Source: Marinitoga lauensis
GTDB lineage: Bacteria; Thermotogota; Thermotogae; Petrotogales; Petrotogaceae
Length of the DNA stretch: 64,000 bases
Assembly (NCBI RefSeq): GCF_004135675.1
Contig: NZ_QHLX01000006.1
Coordinates: forward strand, 1 to 64,000
Reading direction: 5' to 3'
Shown: one piece after another, positions 19,114-29,010 of the stretch
Layout of the letters: every line of letters begins with the position of its first letter
Numbering within the stretch: the first letter of the stretch is position 1
The notes under the pieces: generated by a model
What the model was told of the DNA's origin: nothing
What the model saw: only the letters and a program-made list of their open reading frames with translations
Database searches by the model: none
Position numbers and translations under genes: made by a program

Positions 19114-21072
19114 TTATTTAACTTCTAAAATTATGTTTTGTAAATATAAATTTTTTAAATTAGATAGTAATACAGGATTTTGTGGATCTGAAATATCGTA
19201 TATAAGAAGTCCATTTTCTCCATCTGCAACATACAAATAATTCTCTCTAATATATCCTCCATAACAAAAACCCTTTGTATCAATAGTAGATAACAATATT
19301 GGATTCGATTTATCAGATACATCGATCAGGGAAAATCCATTTTCTCCTTCTGAATAAAAAACTATATTATTATCTAGGAAAACCCTTCCCCATTTTGAAT
19401 TTATATCTAATTTAGAAATCAATTTAGGATGTTTTTTATCTTTCACATTTACTATTTTTAATCCTTTTCCACCATCAGCAAGATAAGCTATATTATCTTT
19501 TACAAATACATTATATGCAAATCCTTCTGCATCATAATAACTTAGCAATTTCGGTATTTTAGGGTCTGAAACATCAACTATTACAAAACCATCATATCCC
19601 ATTGGTACGTATGCATAATTATCCTCAACAAATATTCTTCCAGATGAACCCCTTAATTCAAGATAACTCATAGTCTTTAATGAATAATCTTTATTGATCT
19701 TTACAACTTCCATACCAGAATTTCCTTCAAGAATATACGCTATATTATCTTTTACAAAAATAGAATATACTTTTCCAAATGTCTTAAGTTTTGCTATTTT
19801 TTCAGGTTTTTTTACATCGCTAACATCAGCAACAACTACTCCATTTATCCAATCAGCTATATATGCATGCTTGTCTCTTACATATAATCCGACAGCCCAT
19901 CCTTCAGTATATACATGATTTATAATTTTAGGATTTTCAGGATCTGTAACATCTATAATATACATGCCAATTCCACTACCTGTAGTATAAATATATTTTT
20001 TATTTGTTTTTATAGTTTCTTCCAAATAAATTGTTGGTGTAATTTCTGTTGTTATTGTAGGCTCTATAGATATAACACTACTTTCAACTGTTAGTTCCGT
20101 TGATGGTTCGGAAATTTCTTCCTTTATTAATAATTTTTTTGTAGAGAAATTCCATATAGAGCTTTCTTTCTTTTCATTCCCTGATTTTGCCACTACTTTC
20201 CAGTAATAATCTTTCCCATAATCAACTGATATATCATAAAATTGATATCCTAAATTTTGTGCTACTAAAGTCATATCTTTTGGATCAAGTCCAAGATAAA
20301 TATCAAATAATGCTTCTTTTCCTTCATACTTCCACTCTAAAGTAATTTTTGTTTCTAAATTTGTTGCTCCATTTGTAGGTGTTGGATTAAATGGCTTCCC
20401 AAGTTCTTTTACCGATTTTGTTTGAAAAGCCCATATTTCACCATATCTAATTCCGCCGTGCCCATCTTTTGCCACTACTTTCCAATAATATCTTGCATCT
20501 TCTTTTAAGTTAACCTCAATAGAAGTTGCTTCCATTCCTGTAGCTATAGGTTTCATAGTATCTATAGAACGTCCTAAATAAACATCATAAAATATCTTAT
20601 CTCCATCAAGATCTTCACATTGCCAGTTTAATGTTGTTATTAACGGAACATTGATTTCTCCATCTGACGGTTTAGGTGAATGTGGCTTTAATGGTATTGC
20701 ATTTTCTGTACTAAAAAGCCATATATCACTATCTGTTTTATGTTTTTTATCCTTTGCCACTACTTTCCAATAATAAGTTTTATTGTATTTTAAAATTTTG
20801 GTAAAAGAGGTTTCTGTCAAATTCGACGCAATAGGTGTGAGATTATACCTATCTGTGGATAAGTATAAATCATATGTTAATGTATCTCCATCAGGATCTG
20901 TTGCATTCCATGTAAATACTGTATTTACAGGAATACCAACAGCTCCATTTTTAGGAGTATATAAATCTGGTATTGATGGCGGTTCATTTTTATATATAAT
21001 AGGTAAAATGACAACTCCTGTCATTACAACTATAAATGCTGATATTGCAAGTATTATAAATTTTAATTTCAA
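19114..21072 (-). CDS. Exported FN3-repeat and LVIVD beta-propeller protein
   Basis: About 652 residues. An N-terminal hydrophobic anchor (FIILAISAFIVVMTGVVILP) is followed by three fibronectin-III-like units of about 95 residues, each with a DxDGD turn and a YYWKVVAKD strand. A Ser/Thr/Glu linker at about 320-355 leads to a propeller of LVIVD repeats with the recurring pattern VxDNxAYxxDGxxGLxIVDVSDPxxPxL. The start is uncertain: ATG 21078 lies only two bases after GAGGTG, so TTG 21072 with normal spacing is preferred. It is likely an outer-envelope (toga) or periplasmic binding protein. Function unknown. Confidence 0.82.
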   Translation of the reverse strand: MKLKFIILAISAFIVVMTGVVILPIIYKNEPPSIPDLYTPKNGAVGIPVNTVFTWNATDPDGDTLTYDLYLSTDRYNLTPIASNLTETSFTKILKYNKTYYWKVVAKDKKHKTDSDIWLFSTENAIPLKPHSPKPSDGEINVPLITTLNWQCEDLDGDKIFYDVYLGRSIDTMKPIATGMEATSIEVNLKEDARYYWKVVAKDGHGGIRYGEIWAFQTKSVKELGKPFNPTPTNGATNLETKITLEWKYEGKEALFDIYLGLDPKDMTLVAQNLGYQFYDISVDYGKDYYWKVVAKSGNEKKESSIWNFSTKKLLIKEEISEPSTELTVESSVISIEPTITTEITPTIYLEETIKTNKKYIYTTGSGIGMYIIDVTDPENPKIINHVYTEGWAVGLYVRDKHAYIADWINGVVVADVSDVKKPEKIAKLKTFGKVYSIFVKDNIAYILEGNSGMEVVKINKDYSLKTMSYLELRGSSGRIFVEDNYAYVPMGYDGFVIVDVSDPKIPKLLSYYDAEGFAYNVFVKDNIAYLADGGKGLKIVNVKDKKHPKLISKLDINSKWGRVFLDNNIVFYSEGENGFSLIDVSDKSNPILLSTIDTKGFCYGGYIRENYLYVADGENGLLIYDISDPQNPVLLSNLKNLYLQNIILEVK

Positions 21073-21142
21073 ACCCATCACCTCTGTATTATCTTATTCA
21101 ATCTGTTATTCTACAAATAAAATTCTCTTTCCTAATTCATAT

Positions 21143-21172
21143 AAAAAAAGCCAACCAAATAAGGTTGGCTTT
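21143..21172 (-). terminator. Terminator of the tRNA-Pro gene
   Basis: AAAGCCAACC/GGTTGGCTTT arms around a six-base loop; on the minus strand the second arm runs into a T stretch directly after the tRNA. Confidence 0.85.
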
Positions 21173-21244
21173 GGTCGGGCGACTGGACTTGAACCAGCGA
21201 CCTTTTGCGCCCATGCAAACGCGCTCCCATCTGCGCCACGCCCG
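21172..21244 (-). tRNA. tRNA-Pro (GGG anticodon), apparently missing up to three G/C bases
   Basis: The minus strand has the proline features TGGCGCAG D-arm, a T-arm GCTGG/CCAGT around TTCAAGT, and an encoded ACCA end. As given, the acceptor is CGGGCG/CGCCCG (six pairs) and the anticodon loop has six bases (ATGGGC) between TTTGC and GCAAA. Restoring one G in the loop gives GGG plus G37, which tRNA-Pro requires. Restoring one base in each acceptor strand gives the normal seven pairs CGGGGCG/CGCCCCG. I read these as undercalled runs of four, not as a dead gene. Confidence 0.75.
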
Positions 21245-21406
21245 AACTGCACATTATTATATCATATTTTATATTATCAGTCAATAGATTATTTATATGA
21301 TTTGACAATTATTTTTTAACATTATATAATTACGTCAAATGTTGTATTTTTAGTTCTATCAAAAATAAATATTGATTATCACATAACTAAAATTGGAGTG
21401 AATAAT

Positions 21407-22579
21407 ATGAATGAACGTTCTAATAAAATGAGAATAAAGGCATTGGGATATCTTTTACTTCCCATAATTTTCCTTGTTTTTGTTTATATATCTTATGGTG
21501 TAATCATTCAAGGTTTTGTTTCTACAGAACTACAGGACTATTTTAATCTTAATTTAAACATGATATCTTTATTAAATATTCCAATTTTTGCGGGAATGTG
21601 TTTTGGTGTATATATTTCACATTATAAAATTAAAAACAAAAAGCTCTTTTATTCATTTCTTTTATTTTCAATTATTGTAAATTTTTTTAATTTTTTTATA
21701 AAAAATTATATTTATTTTCTTATTATTAGATTTATTTCAGGAATAGGATTCGGTTATCTTTTTGGATACCTCAGCATTTATTATTATTTTTATAAAACAA
21801 AATTAAACATAAAAAATATATCTTTAGAATGGGGAAAGGCGTTCGGTATTTTATTTGCAGCTCTTTTTACTTACTTTTTCGTGCCTTTTTTAGGGTGGAA
21901 ATTTGCTTTTTTTATTCTTTTATCTGGAGTATTTATTATTATTCTACTCAGTTTTTTACCAGAAATTGAAAATATTTCAAATTTAGAGTTAAAATCACTC
22001 TCGAAAGGAAAAAAATCATTGTTATATTTATTCATGTTTATATATTTTATTATTGGAAATAATTATTATATCTTAATGATGAATATAAAAAATTTATTCG
22101 CTCATTTTTCCCCAAAATATATCACTGTACATTTTTATTTAATACTGTTCTCAATTACCATAATATTTGGTTATCTTGCATCAATATATTTATATGATAA
22201 ATTCAATAAAATTTTTTTGATTTTTTCTTTAAATTTACTATTAATATTTATTTCTTTTATAAGCATTTTTGTCTTTTCTGAAATCCAAATAACTTATTTT
22301 TTATCGTTAAATATAACCATTCAAATTATAATCTGGAATATCCTTTTAGTATATAGTTTAACTTTTTTTGATTCACAAAATTATTACATCGTTATAAAAT
22401 CAATGTTTTTTATGATCTCACTTGGAGGCATTTGTTCTTCAATATTTTCTTTTTTCTTTAATGCAAAATTATCTACAAACATATTTATATTTATTGGATT
22501 TACATCTTTAATACTTTTAATATTGACATATATTTTATCCAAAAAATATAACAGGCACGATCATTTCATGAAAAGATAA
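21407..22579 (+). CDS. MFS-like membrane transporter, 12 segments
   Basis: Very hydrophobic 390-residue protein with about 12 membrane segments in two groups of six, the MFS pattern. The loop after helix 2 is short (ISHYKIKNKKLFY) and lacks the full motif A; FISGIGFGYLFGYLSIYY resembles the helix 4 region of sugar or antibiotic efflux proteins. ATG 21407 is chosen because GGAGTG precedes it. Its last 45 bases overlap the convergent phosphodiesterase-like gene. Substrate unknown. Confidence 0.75.
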   Translation: MNERSNKMRIKALGYLLLPIIFLVFVYISYGVIIQGFVSTELQDYFNLNLNMISLLNIPIFAGMCFGVYISHYKIKNKKLFYSFLLFSIIVNFFNFFIKNYIYFLIIRFISGIGFGYLFGYLSIYYYFYKTKLNIKNISLEWGKAFGILFAALFTYFFVPFLGWKFAFFILLSGVFIIILLSFLPEIENISNLELKSLSKGKKSLLYLFMFIYFIIGNNYYILMMNIKNLFAHFSPKYITVHFYLILFSITIIFGYLASIYLYDKFNKIFLIFSLNLLLIFISFISIFVFSEIQITYFLSLNITIQIIIWNILLVYSLTFFDSQNYYIVIKSMFFMISLGGICSSIFSFFFNAKLSTNIFIFIGFTSLILLILTYILSKKYNRHDHFMKR

Positions 22580-23756
22580 TCCACCATGTTTCCCTTTCAG
22601 ATGAACAAACGAACCACCATATTTATACACAAAACTATAATTACTCTTTGAAATCATAATATAATCTCCAACTCTTTCTTTATATCTTGGATTTAATTTA
22701 GCACCAAATAAATTTATCTTTTCTGCTTCTACAATATCAATAAGGTTTCCATAATCTCTATAATTTGAATTAAAAAAATCATAAAATCCTTTTTGTTTTT
22801 TGTATAAAAATACATCATTCTCATTTCTCCACCCGGTGGAATCCATAAGTGTTTTGATATTTCATTTTCATTAGAAAATCTTATTTCTTTTGTCAATGGG
22901 ATTCTAACATACCGTGATCTGCAGTAATTATTATTACTGTATCTTTCAATATTTTATCATTTATTTTTTCCAAAAATTCATTCTCCAACATTTTCAAAAA
23001 CCAATATATTTGTGCCTTATATTTATAATCTTTAGCGCCATACTTATGTCCTATGCCATCAACATAACCATAATATGAAAATTGAAATGATCTTTCATCC
23101 TTATTTATAAAATCAATAAGTTTATCATATACCATACCAAACATCTCAACTAATGATTTATATCCTTTTATATTGCTCCCTTTATTATGAATTTTACTTA
23201 ATCCACTTCCAACTATATCAGAATGCGTATGAGTAAATGTTTTAACACCAAGTTTTCCTAAAACCTCATTTATCGTTTCAACTTCTAATATATCATTTAC
23301 TAAATAAGGTTCAAAAATTCCTTTTCCACCAAATAATGGCGAAAATTCTATCATATTAACTAATGCACCCAATTCTTTTAAAAATAATATATAACCTAAA
23401 ATGCCATGTTCAGCTGGTGGCTTTGCTGTCATAAAAGTTGTAATTGCATTGGCTGTAGTAGAAGGAAATATTGAAGTAGCCGGAAAAAATTGATTCCTTC
23501 CTAAAAATTTAAATTCATTTTTTTTCTCTTTTAATACCAATTTGAATGTATTATAACTCATTGCATCAACTAAAAATAAAACCACATGTTTTTTTCCTTT
23601 AAAAGGCAATGGATACGATTTATAAAAAGGAACTCCACCAAAATTTTCAATAATCCAATTTGCAATATTCAATATAGAATACTCTTCATAATGCGGTAAA
23701 ATGCCCAATCCTTCGATTTTATTTTCATAGATCTTTTTAAAGATATCTTCCCACAT
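22535..23756 (-). CDS. Alkaline-phosphatase-superfamily phosphodiesterase (two frameshifts)
   Basis: Metal-dependent phosphoesterase of the nucleotide pyrophosphatase/phosphodiesterase type. VVLFLVDAMSYNT carries the first metal-binding Asp; FPATSIFPSTTANAITTFMT carries the nucleophilic Thr region; YGYVDGIGHKYG and ITADHGM carry the further metal ligands. The frame breaks at a CCC run near 22903 (ESH-stop to ESPLTKE) and near an A run at 22800; repair gives about 407 residues. Soluble, without signal peptide. It overlaps the convergent MFS gene. Substrate not identifiable. Confidence 0.82.
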
Positions 23757-23790
23757 ATATTACACCTGCTTTCAATTAAACTATTATTTT

Positions 23791-24062
23791 TTATCTAATA
23801 TTTAATTTGAAAATATGTATATCCCTCAGGGATACAATTTCTTCTTCAATATTCTCAACATCTGAAAAACCATTTCCTTTAATTAAATATTCTTTTAATA
23901 TTTCGTGCTTTTCTGTTTCCCTTCTGCCCATATTTCAACACTTCCGTCTGGCATATTCATCACATATCCATTCAATCCAAGAGATTCGGCAATTTTATTC
24001 ACAAACCATCTAAACCCTACTCCCTGAACTCTTCCATATATTCTATACCTTTTTGCTACCAT
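23791..24062 (-). CDS. acyP: Acylphosphatase (one frameshift)
   Basis: Hydrolyses acyl phosphates such as acetyl phosphate or 1,3-bisphosphoglycerate. The N-terminal signature [20 protein letters not shown] contains the catalytic Arg and phosphate loop, and [20 protein letters not shown] is the second conserved block with the catalytic Asn. As given, the frame stops early (KQKSTKY). Restoring one G in the run near 23930 (WAEGETEKHE) extends it to a stop at 23791, about 90 residues, the normal length. ATG 24062 has a AAGGAGTG site. Easily missed because the broken frames are short. Confidence 0.92.
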
Positions 24063-24185
24063 TCTTTCACTCCTTATTTGTTTTATTTTATTTTACCATT
24101 TTTAATCTTATATCGTCAAATTTTAGTCTTTTTCTGGTATACTATAGATAAGAAAATAAAATTTTGAAAGGGGAAGTATTTAAAT

Positions 24186-26141
24186 ATGAAAATAAAATCA
24201 TACTTCTTAGCAGTATTTTTATTGTTTGCTGTATTAATAATAGCAAACCAATCTTTGTTTATCAATAGTTACGAAGAGGGTGTTAGTCTAATTAATTTTG
24301 AAAATCCGGTAGTTCCAAAATTAATAGCTTCATATCCTAATATATTAGACATAAAAAATGTACCGGTGTTTTTTGATTCTAGGGTTACTTCTTTTTATAC
24401 AAATAACACTTTTATGGTAATTGGTTTAAAGTCAAACAAAGTTTATTTTATCAATTTAAAAACTCATAAATCTCAAATGTTCACTTTAAAAAATTATCCT
24501 ACTCAAATAAAACAATACGATAAAATAATATATGTATCTGTATATAACAGTGAAATTATCCCATTTAAAATAACCGAAGATAAAGTAATCAAAAAACAAG
24601 AATTAATTCTATAGGCGAAACTTTTGATTTTGAATTTTCAGATAATTACTTATATGTTGCTGATGGAATTAAAGGATTAGCTATTTATTCAAAATCAAAT
24701 GGTTCATATAAATATATGAGGCATTTAAAAACAGGAGGCGAGGTTCAAAAAATATATATTGACGGAACCCATCTATACACTCTGGATGGTGCAAAAGGTA
24801 TATCCATATTCGACATTTCATTTAAATTACTCCCTTTCTTAGTAAAAACTGTTGATACTGGTGGAGGAGTAAATGCTATTCTAAAAAATGGGAACTATTT
24901 ATATGTAACTGATAAATGGTATGGATTAGAAGTATTTGATATGAAAGATATAAATAAACCAGCAAAAAACAAAAATGAAAAAATCAATCCTATTTTTAAA
25001 CATTATACTCTTAATACTCCTATTGACTTAAAATTAATAAATGAAAATTATCTTGTAGTTACAGATAATTGGGCGGTTTGGAAATTTTTAATATCTCAAA
25101 TCCTAAAAAACCAGAATTGGTAAAAATATTTAATTATCATACAGATTTGCAGGGATTATATGTAAAAGGAAATTATCTATATGCTGCTGATAAAAAAGAT
25201 GGATTAATAATTTTTGACATCAGTAATCCTGAAAATCCGTTAGAAATTTCGTCCAAAAAGACTTTAAATTTAAAATTGTTACCTAAAAAATTAGAAAAGA
25301 CTTTAAATGATGCTGTTAGTGTTTATATCAGTAACAATACTGCATATATTGCTGATAGACAAAATGGGTTTACGATATTTGATATATCAAACATTGAAAA
25401 ACCAAAAGTATTATCAAATTACGTTGATGTAAAAGAAAATAATAATGTTATTTTAGGATATACCAATAATTTTATAGTAGAAGATAATAAAGCATATATT
25501 GCTGATGGATATAAAGATCTTGTTATTTTGGATATTTCTAATAAATCAAAACCTAAAATTTTATCAATAAATAGAGTATCTGGAAGAACCATGGATGTTG
25601 CTAAAAAAGGCAATTATATTTTCCTAGTAACTGATGACGTTGGCTTTGAAACTTTCAAACTTTCAGACTCAACTATAAGTCATTTGCCACCCAAATTTAG
25701 AATTAATGGATTTGCAAAAGATATTGAAATAAATGGAGATTATGCATATGTTTCGGTTGACTGGAAATATACTGTGCTGAAAAAGCAAACAATTCCTGTT
25801 GGAAAACCAGGCATATATGTAATTAACATAAAAGATAAAAATAATCCTTTTATTGAAAAATAATAAATTTAAATAACGATGGTGTTTTAAAATTACATAT
25901 TTTTAATAACCTTGGTTTTGCTGCTCTTGGAGAAAACGGATTTGCAATAATTGATTTAAAAACAGAAAAAATTTTATCCCATATAAATACACCTGGAAAT
26001 ACAAAAGATTTATATGTAAAAGATAATTATCTTTATGTTGCTGATGGGAAAAATGGCATGATGATATTTAACATACAGAATCCAGAAAAACCAATTTTCG
26101 TAAAAAAAATATTCTGGATGACATTCGGGAGAATACAATAG
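24186..26141 (+). CDS. Exported LVIVD-repeat beta-propeller protein (several frameshifts)
   Basis: Signal-peptide protein (YFLAVFLLFAVLIIA) made almost wholly of LVIVD-type repeats, for example NYLYAADKKDGLIIFDISNPENP and NKAYIADGYKDLVILDISNKSKP. The frame breaks near 24612, 25070 and 25863; the repaired protein has about 650 residues. The C-terminus is uncertain: the frame followed here stops at 26141, just before a stretch resembling the tail of the next gene. Related in architecture to the 19114-21072 protein. Lies directly before the oxygen-sensor-like gene. Function unknown; a surface binding role is inference. Confidence 0.75.
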
Positions 26142-26219
26142 GATTTTATGGATTGGTTTAAAAATTTGGAATGTGGTGAAGATATTATAGAAAAAACTTA
26201 TTATAACTGGGAGGGTAAT
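26142..26219 (+). repeat. Duplicated 3' tail of the ODP-type gene
   Basis: Reads DFMDWFKNLECGEDIIEKTYYN, closely matching the repaired C-terminus of the following gene ([19 protein letters not shown], 26918-26970). The DNA matches well over about 60 bases. It is probably the leftover 3' end of a second, tandem ODP gene removed by recombination, or a collapsed tandem repeat in the assembly. Confidence 0.55.
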
Positions 26220-26973
26220 ATGTCTAATTCCATTATTTTATTCGAAAATGATAATCACAAATTTATTTACCTTGGTGTAGAAAAAAATAATCTTGAAGGA
26301 ATTTTTACAAATCAATTCTTAGTTATTCACAATAATGAAGGAATACTGTTAGATCCAGGAGGTGTTCATGTTTTTCCTAGAGTACTCGCAAATGTTTCAG
26401 AACACATAGATACAAAAAATATAAAGGCTATTTTTTATACTCATCAAGATCCTGATGTTTCTTCAGGTGTGGCTTTGTGGAGTTCAACTCTGGAAAATGC
26501 AAAAATTTATATCTCCGGATTATGGGAAAGATTCTTACCCCATTTTGGTGTTTTTGATCCTTCTATACTTGTTCCTATTGAAGATAAGGGAGGTAAAATA
26601 GAATTTTCAGATGGAACAAATTTAGAAATAATTCCTGCACATTTTCTACATTCTCTTGGAAATTTTTCTTTGTATGATCCTATATCAAAAATATTATTTT
26701 CAGGAGATATTGGAGTTGGAGTTGTTCAACCTTCAGAAAATAATATCTTCGTTGAAAATTTTAATGATTACAAAAAACATATGGAAGGATTTCATAAAAG
26801 ATATATGGCATCAAATGCTGCTGCTAAAAAATGGGTAGAAAGAGTTTCAAGGTTGGATGTTGAAATAATGGTTCCACAACATGGATTATTATTCAAAAAA
26901 ATGAGTATTTGAAATTTCTAGATTGGTTTAAAGAATTAAAATGTGGGTCGATATTATAGACAAAATTTATTAG
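26220..26973 (+). CDS. Metallo-beta-lactamase-fold diiron protein of the ODP oxygen-sensor type (two frameshifts)
   Basis: Flavodiiron-like metal domain without the flavodoxin part. Metal ligands visible: His/Asp/Asp in [11 protein letters not shown], a His in [11 protein letters not shown], bridging Asp in [10 protein letters not shown], and His in MVPQHG. HQDPD in place of HxExD is typical of the oxygen-binding diiron proteins (ODP) that signal to chemoreceptors. The start ATG 26220 follows GGGAGGG; earlier ATG 26148 lies in the preceding duplicated tail. The C-terminus needs two restored bases to read [17 protein letters not shown](V)DIIDKIY. It is 11 bases before a soluble chemoreceptor gene. 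Confidence 0.85.
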
Positions 26974-26984
26974 GAAGTGAGAAA

Positions 26985-27830
26985 ATGAGCGAAAATATAT
27001 CCAAAAGAATTATAGAAAAAATCGCTGAAAGTATTTATCATGAAAATATTCTTACATCTTTTATAGAAAATCTTGATGAAATTTTAGGAGAAAGATTTGA
27101 AGAGGCTAATTCTTTAACCGATAATGTTGGTAATAAAATAATTAGTGCTATCGATAATACGGAAATTATTACCAAAGAAATTGAAAACATGTCTCTTCAA
27201 AGCCAGGAGAAAAAAAATGAACTTTCACAACTTAATGAAAATATAATAAAAAAATTAAAAAATATAGGAAATAATCTCAGCGAAGTTAAAAACGATGTTA
27301 ATGAATCAATAAATATGGTTTCAGATGCCCTCAATAACTTTGATGAAGTAATAGAAATTACAAAAAATATAAACAAAATAGCCCGTAAAACAAATATGTT
27401 ATCGATTAATGCATCAATTGAAGCAGCGAAAGCTAAAGAACATGGAAGAGGCTTCGCTGTTGTTGCTGAAGAAATACAAAAGTTATCTTCAGAAACAAAT
27501 GATAGTGCAAAACAAATTAATGAAAAAATAAATATGTTATCAAATGAAATTAAAAATGTGCTGGATAAGATAAATTATATTTCAAAACTTTTTAATGTAG
27601 TAGCAGATGTTACTGAAGATTCTTTAGTTGTTCTTGAAAAAAATGAAACTTTCCTTGATGATTTAATAGAATCATTACATTCAAATTCATTATTATTGGA
27701 AGATAATATAGGAAATTTGTCCTTATCAAAAGAGGAAATGATGGAATTAATTAATACTATATCTACTTTAAATTCAGTTGTAAAAAATGTGTTGAAAATG
27801 CAAAAAACAATAAAAAATATAAAAATTTAA
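26985..27830 (+). CDS. Soluble, short methyl-accepting chemotaxis-like protein
   Basis: About 281 residues, almost entirely coiled coil, with no membrane span or sensor domain. The signalling tip is recognisable but altered: [37 protein letters not shown], where most receptors have [24 protein letters not shown] 26985 follows AGGAAGTG. Its position just after the ODP-type gene fits a two-protein oxygen sensor in which the diiron protein supplies the input. Whether the altered tip still couples to CheA/CheW is unclear. Confidence 0.85.
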   Translation: MSENISKRIIEKIAESIYHENILTSFIENLDEILGERFEEANSLTDNVGNKIISAIDNTEIITKEIENMSLQSQEKKNELSQLNENIIKKLKNIGNNLSEVKNDVNESINMVSDALNNFDEVIEITKNINKIARKTNMLSINASIEAAKAKEHGRGFAVVAEEIQKLSSETNDSAKQINEKINMLSNEIKNVLDKINYISKLFNVVADVTEDSLVVLEKNETFLDDLIESLHSNSLLLEDNIGNLSLSKEEMMELINTISTLNSVVKNVLKMQKTIKNIKI

Positions 27831-27870
27831 TTTTCATTTTTTATAAATTCTAAAGTATTAAATAATTATA

Positions 27871-27902
27871 AAAAACAACGGCCATTTCGGCCGTTGTTTT
27901 TT
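27871..27902 (+). terminator. Terminator after the soluble chemoreceptor gene
   Basis: AAAAACAACGGCC/GGCCGTTGTTTTT arms around a five-base loop; strong rho-independent form, symmetric on both strands. Confidence 0.88.
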
Positions 27903-28032
27903 ATTTATTTATTTCCAGCTTACAAAAAAAGTTTTCTTACTATTTTAAATTTATTTTTTGTGTATTTTAGGTTAAAAATATGATATAATTAATATATGCT
28001 TTTCATAATATTAATTTTAAAGGGGTATTTTC

Positions 28033-28990
28033 ATGAAAAAATTTTTTATTTTGTTAATGGTGACGTTGTTTTCTTTAGTATTATTTTCTGAGAATATCAT
28101 ATTACAATTAAAGTGGTTTCATCAATTCCAATTCGCAGGATTTTATGTTGCAAAAGAAAAAAAATTTTATTCTGATTATGGACTAAATGTTACTATTAAA
28201 CAAGGCGGTCCTACTGTAAGCCCTTTAAAAGAGGTTTTAACTGGAAAAGCTCAATTTGGTCTTGAAGGGCCAAACGTTATACAAACTAAAGCTGGGGTAA
28301 AAGAATTAAAGTTGTAATGGTCATATTACAGCAGGAACCTGTTTCTTTTATGTCATTAAAATCTTCAGGAATCACAAAGCCAGAAGATTTTAAAGGCAAA
28401 GTATTGGGGAGTGCTGGTTTTGCGTATCTTGAATCTCAGCTTTTATTAAAAAAAGCTCAATTATCAAAGAAAGATGTAACCTTTAAACGCTGGACTTTTA
28501 ATATGGATTCTTTTTATAAAGGAGATTTTGACGTAATACCTATTTATATAACAAATGAACCAGATTTGGCAAGATCAGCGGGTATGCCGTCAATATTATC
28601 AAACCATCTGATTATAATATTCACTTTTTTGGTGATACCTTATTTGTCTCTGAAGAATATCTGAAAAATCATCCTGATAACGTACAAAAATTTATTGCGG
28701 CTACTTATAAAGGGTGGCTTTATGCCATTAATCATCCAGAAGAAGCCGTAAACTTAATATTAGATAAATATAACACTCAAAAACTTTCAAAAGATCATTT
28801 AATGTATGAAGCTAAAGAAATAATAAAATTAGTAAAATCTGGACTTCCTTCTGAAAAGAAAATAGGAACATTTAATAAAAAAGTATGGGAAGAAGTAAAC
28901 AAAACCATGTTTGAATACAAGGTATCAAAAAAACTTATTGATATTAATGATTTAATTTATGATGAATATATAAATGAAATTGCAAAATAG
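28033..28990 (+). CDS. NMT1/THI5-like periplasmic binding protein (two frameshifts)
   Basis: Exported binding protein with signal peptide KKFFILLMVTLFSLVLFS. The start of the mature part, LQLKWFHQFQFAGFYVAKEKKFYSDYGLNV, is the signature of the NMT1/THI5 family, often found fused to sensor kinases. The frame breaks near 28316 and 28600; the repaired length is about 320 residues. No permease or ATPase follows; instead a membrane chemoreceptor begins 20 bases later. The ligand may be a pyrimidine or other small nitrogenous compound, but only the fold is secure. Confidence 0.85.
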
Positions 28991-29010
28991 ATTTATAGGA
29001 GATGATATTT

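Noticed and set aside
21172-21244. Calling the tRNA as alanine from a TGC triplet
   Set aside because: TGC lies in the anticodon stem, not the loop. The D-arm and acceptor fit proline, and G37 follows GGG after repair.
26148-26219. Upstream ATG at 26148 as start of the ODP-type protein
   Set aside because: The extra 24 residues match the protein's own C-terminus and a good ribosome site sits before ATG 26220.
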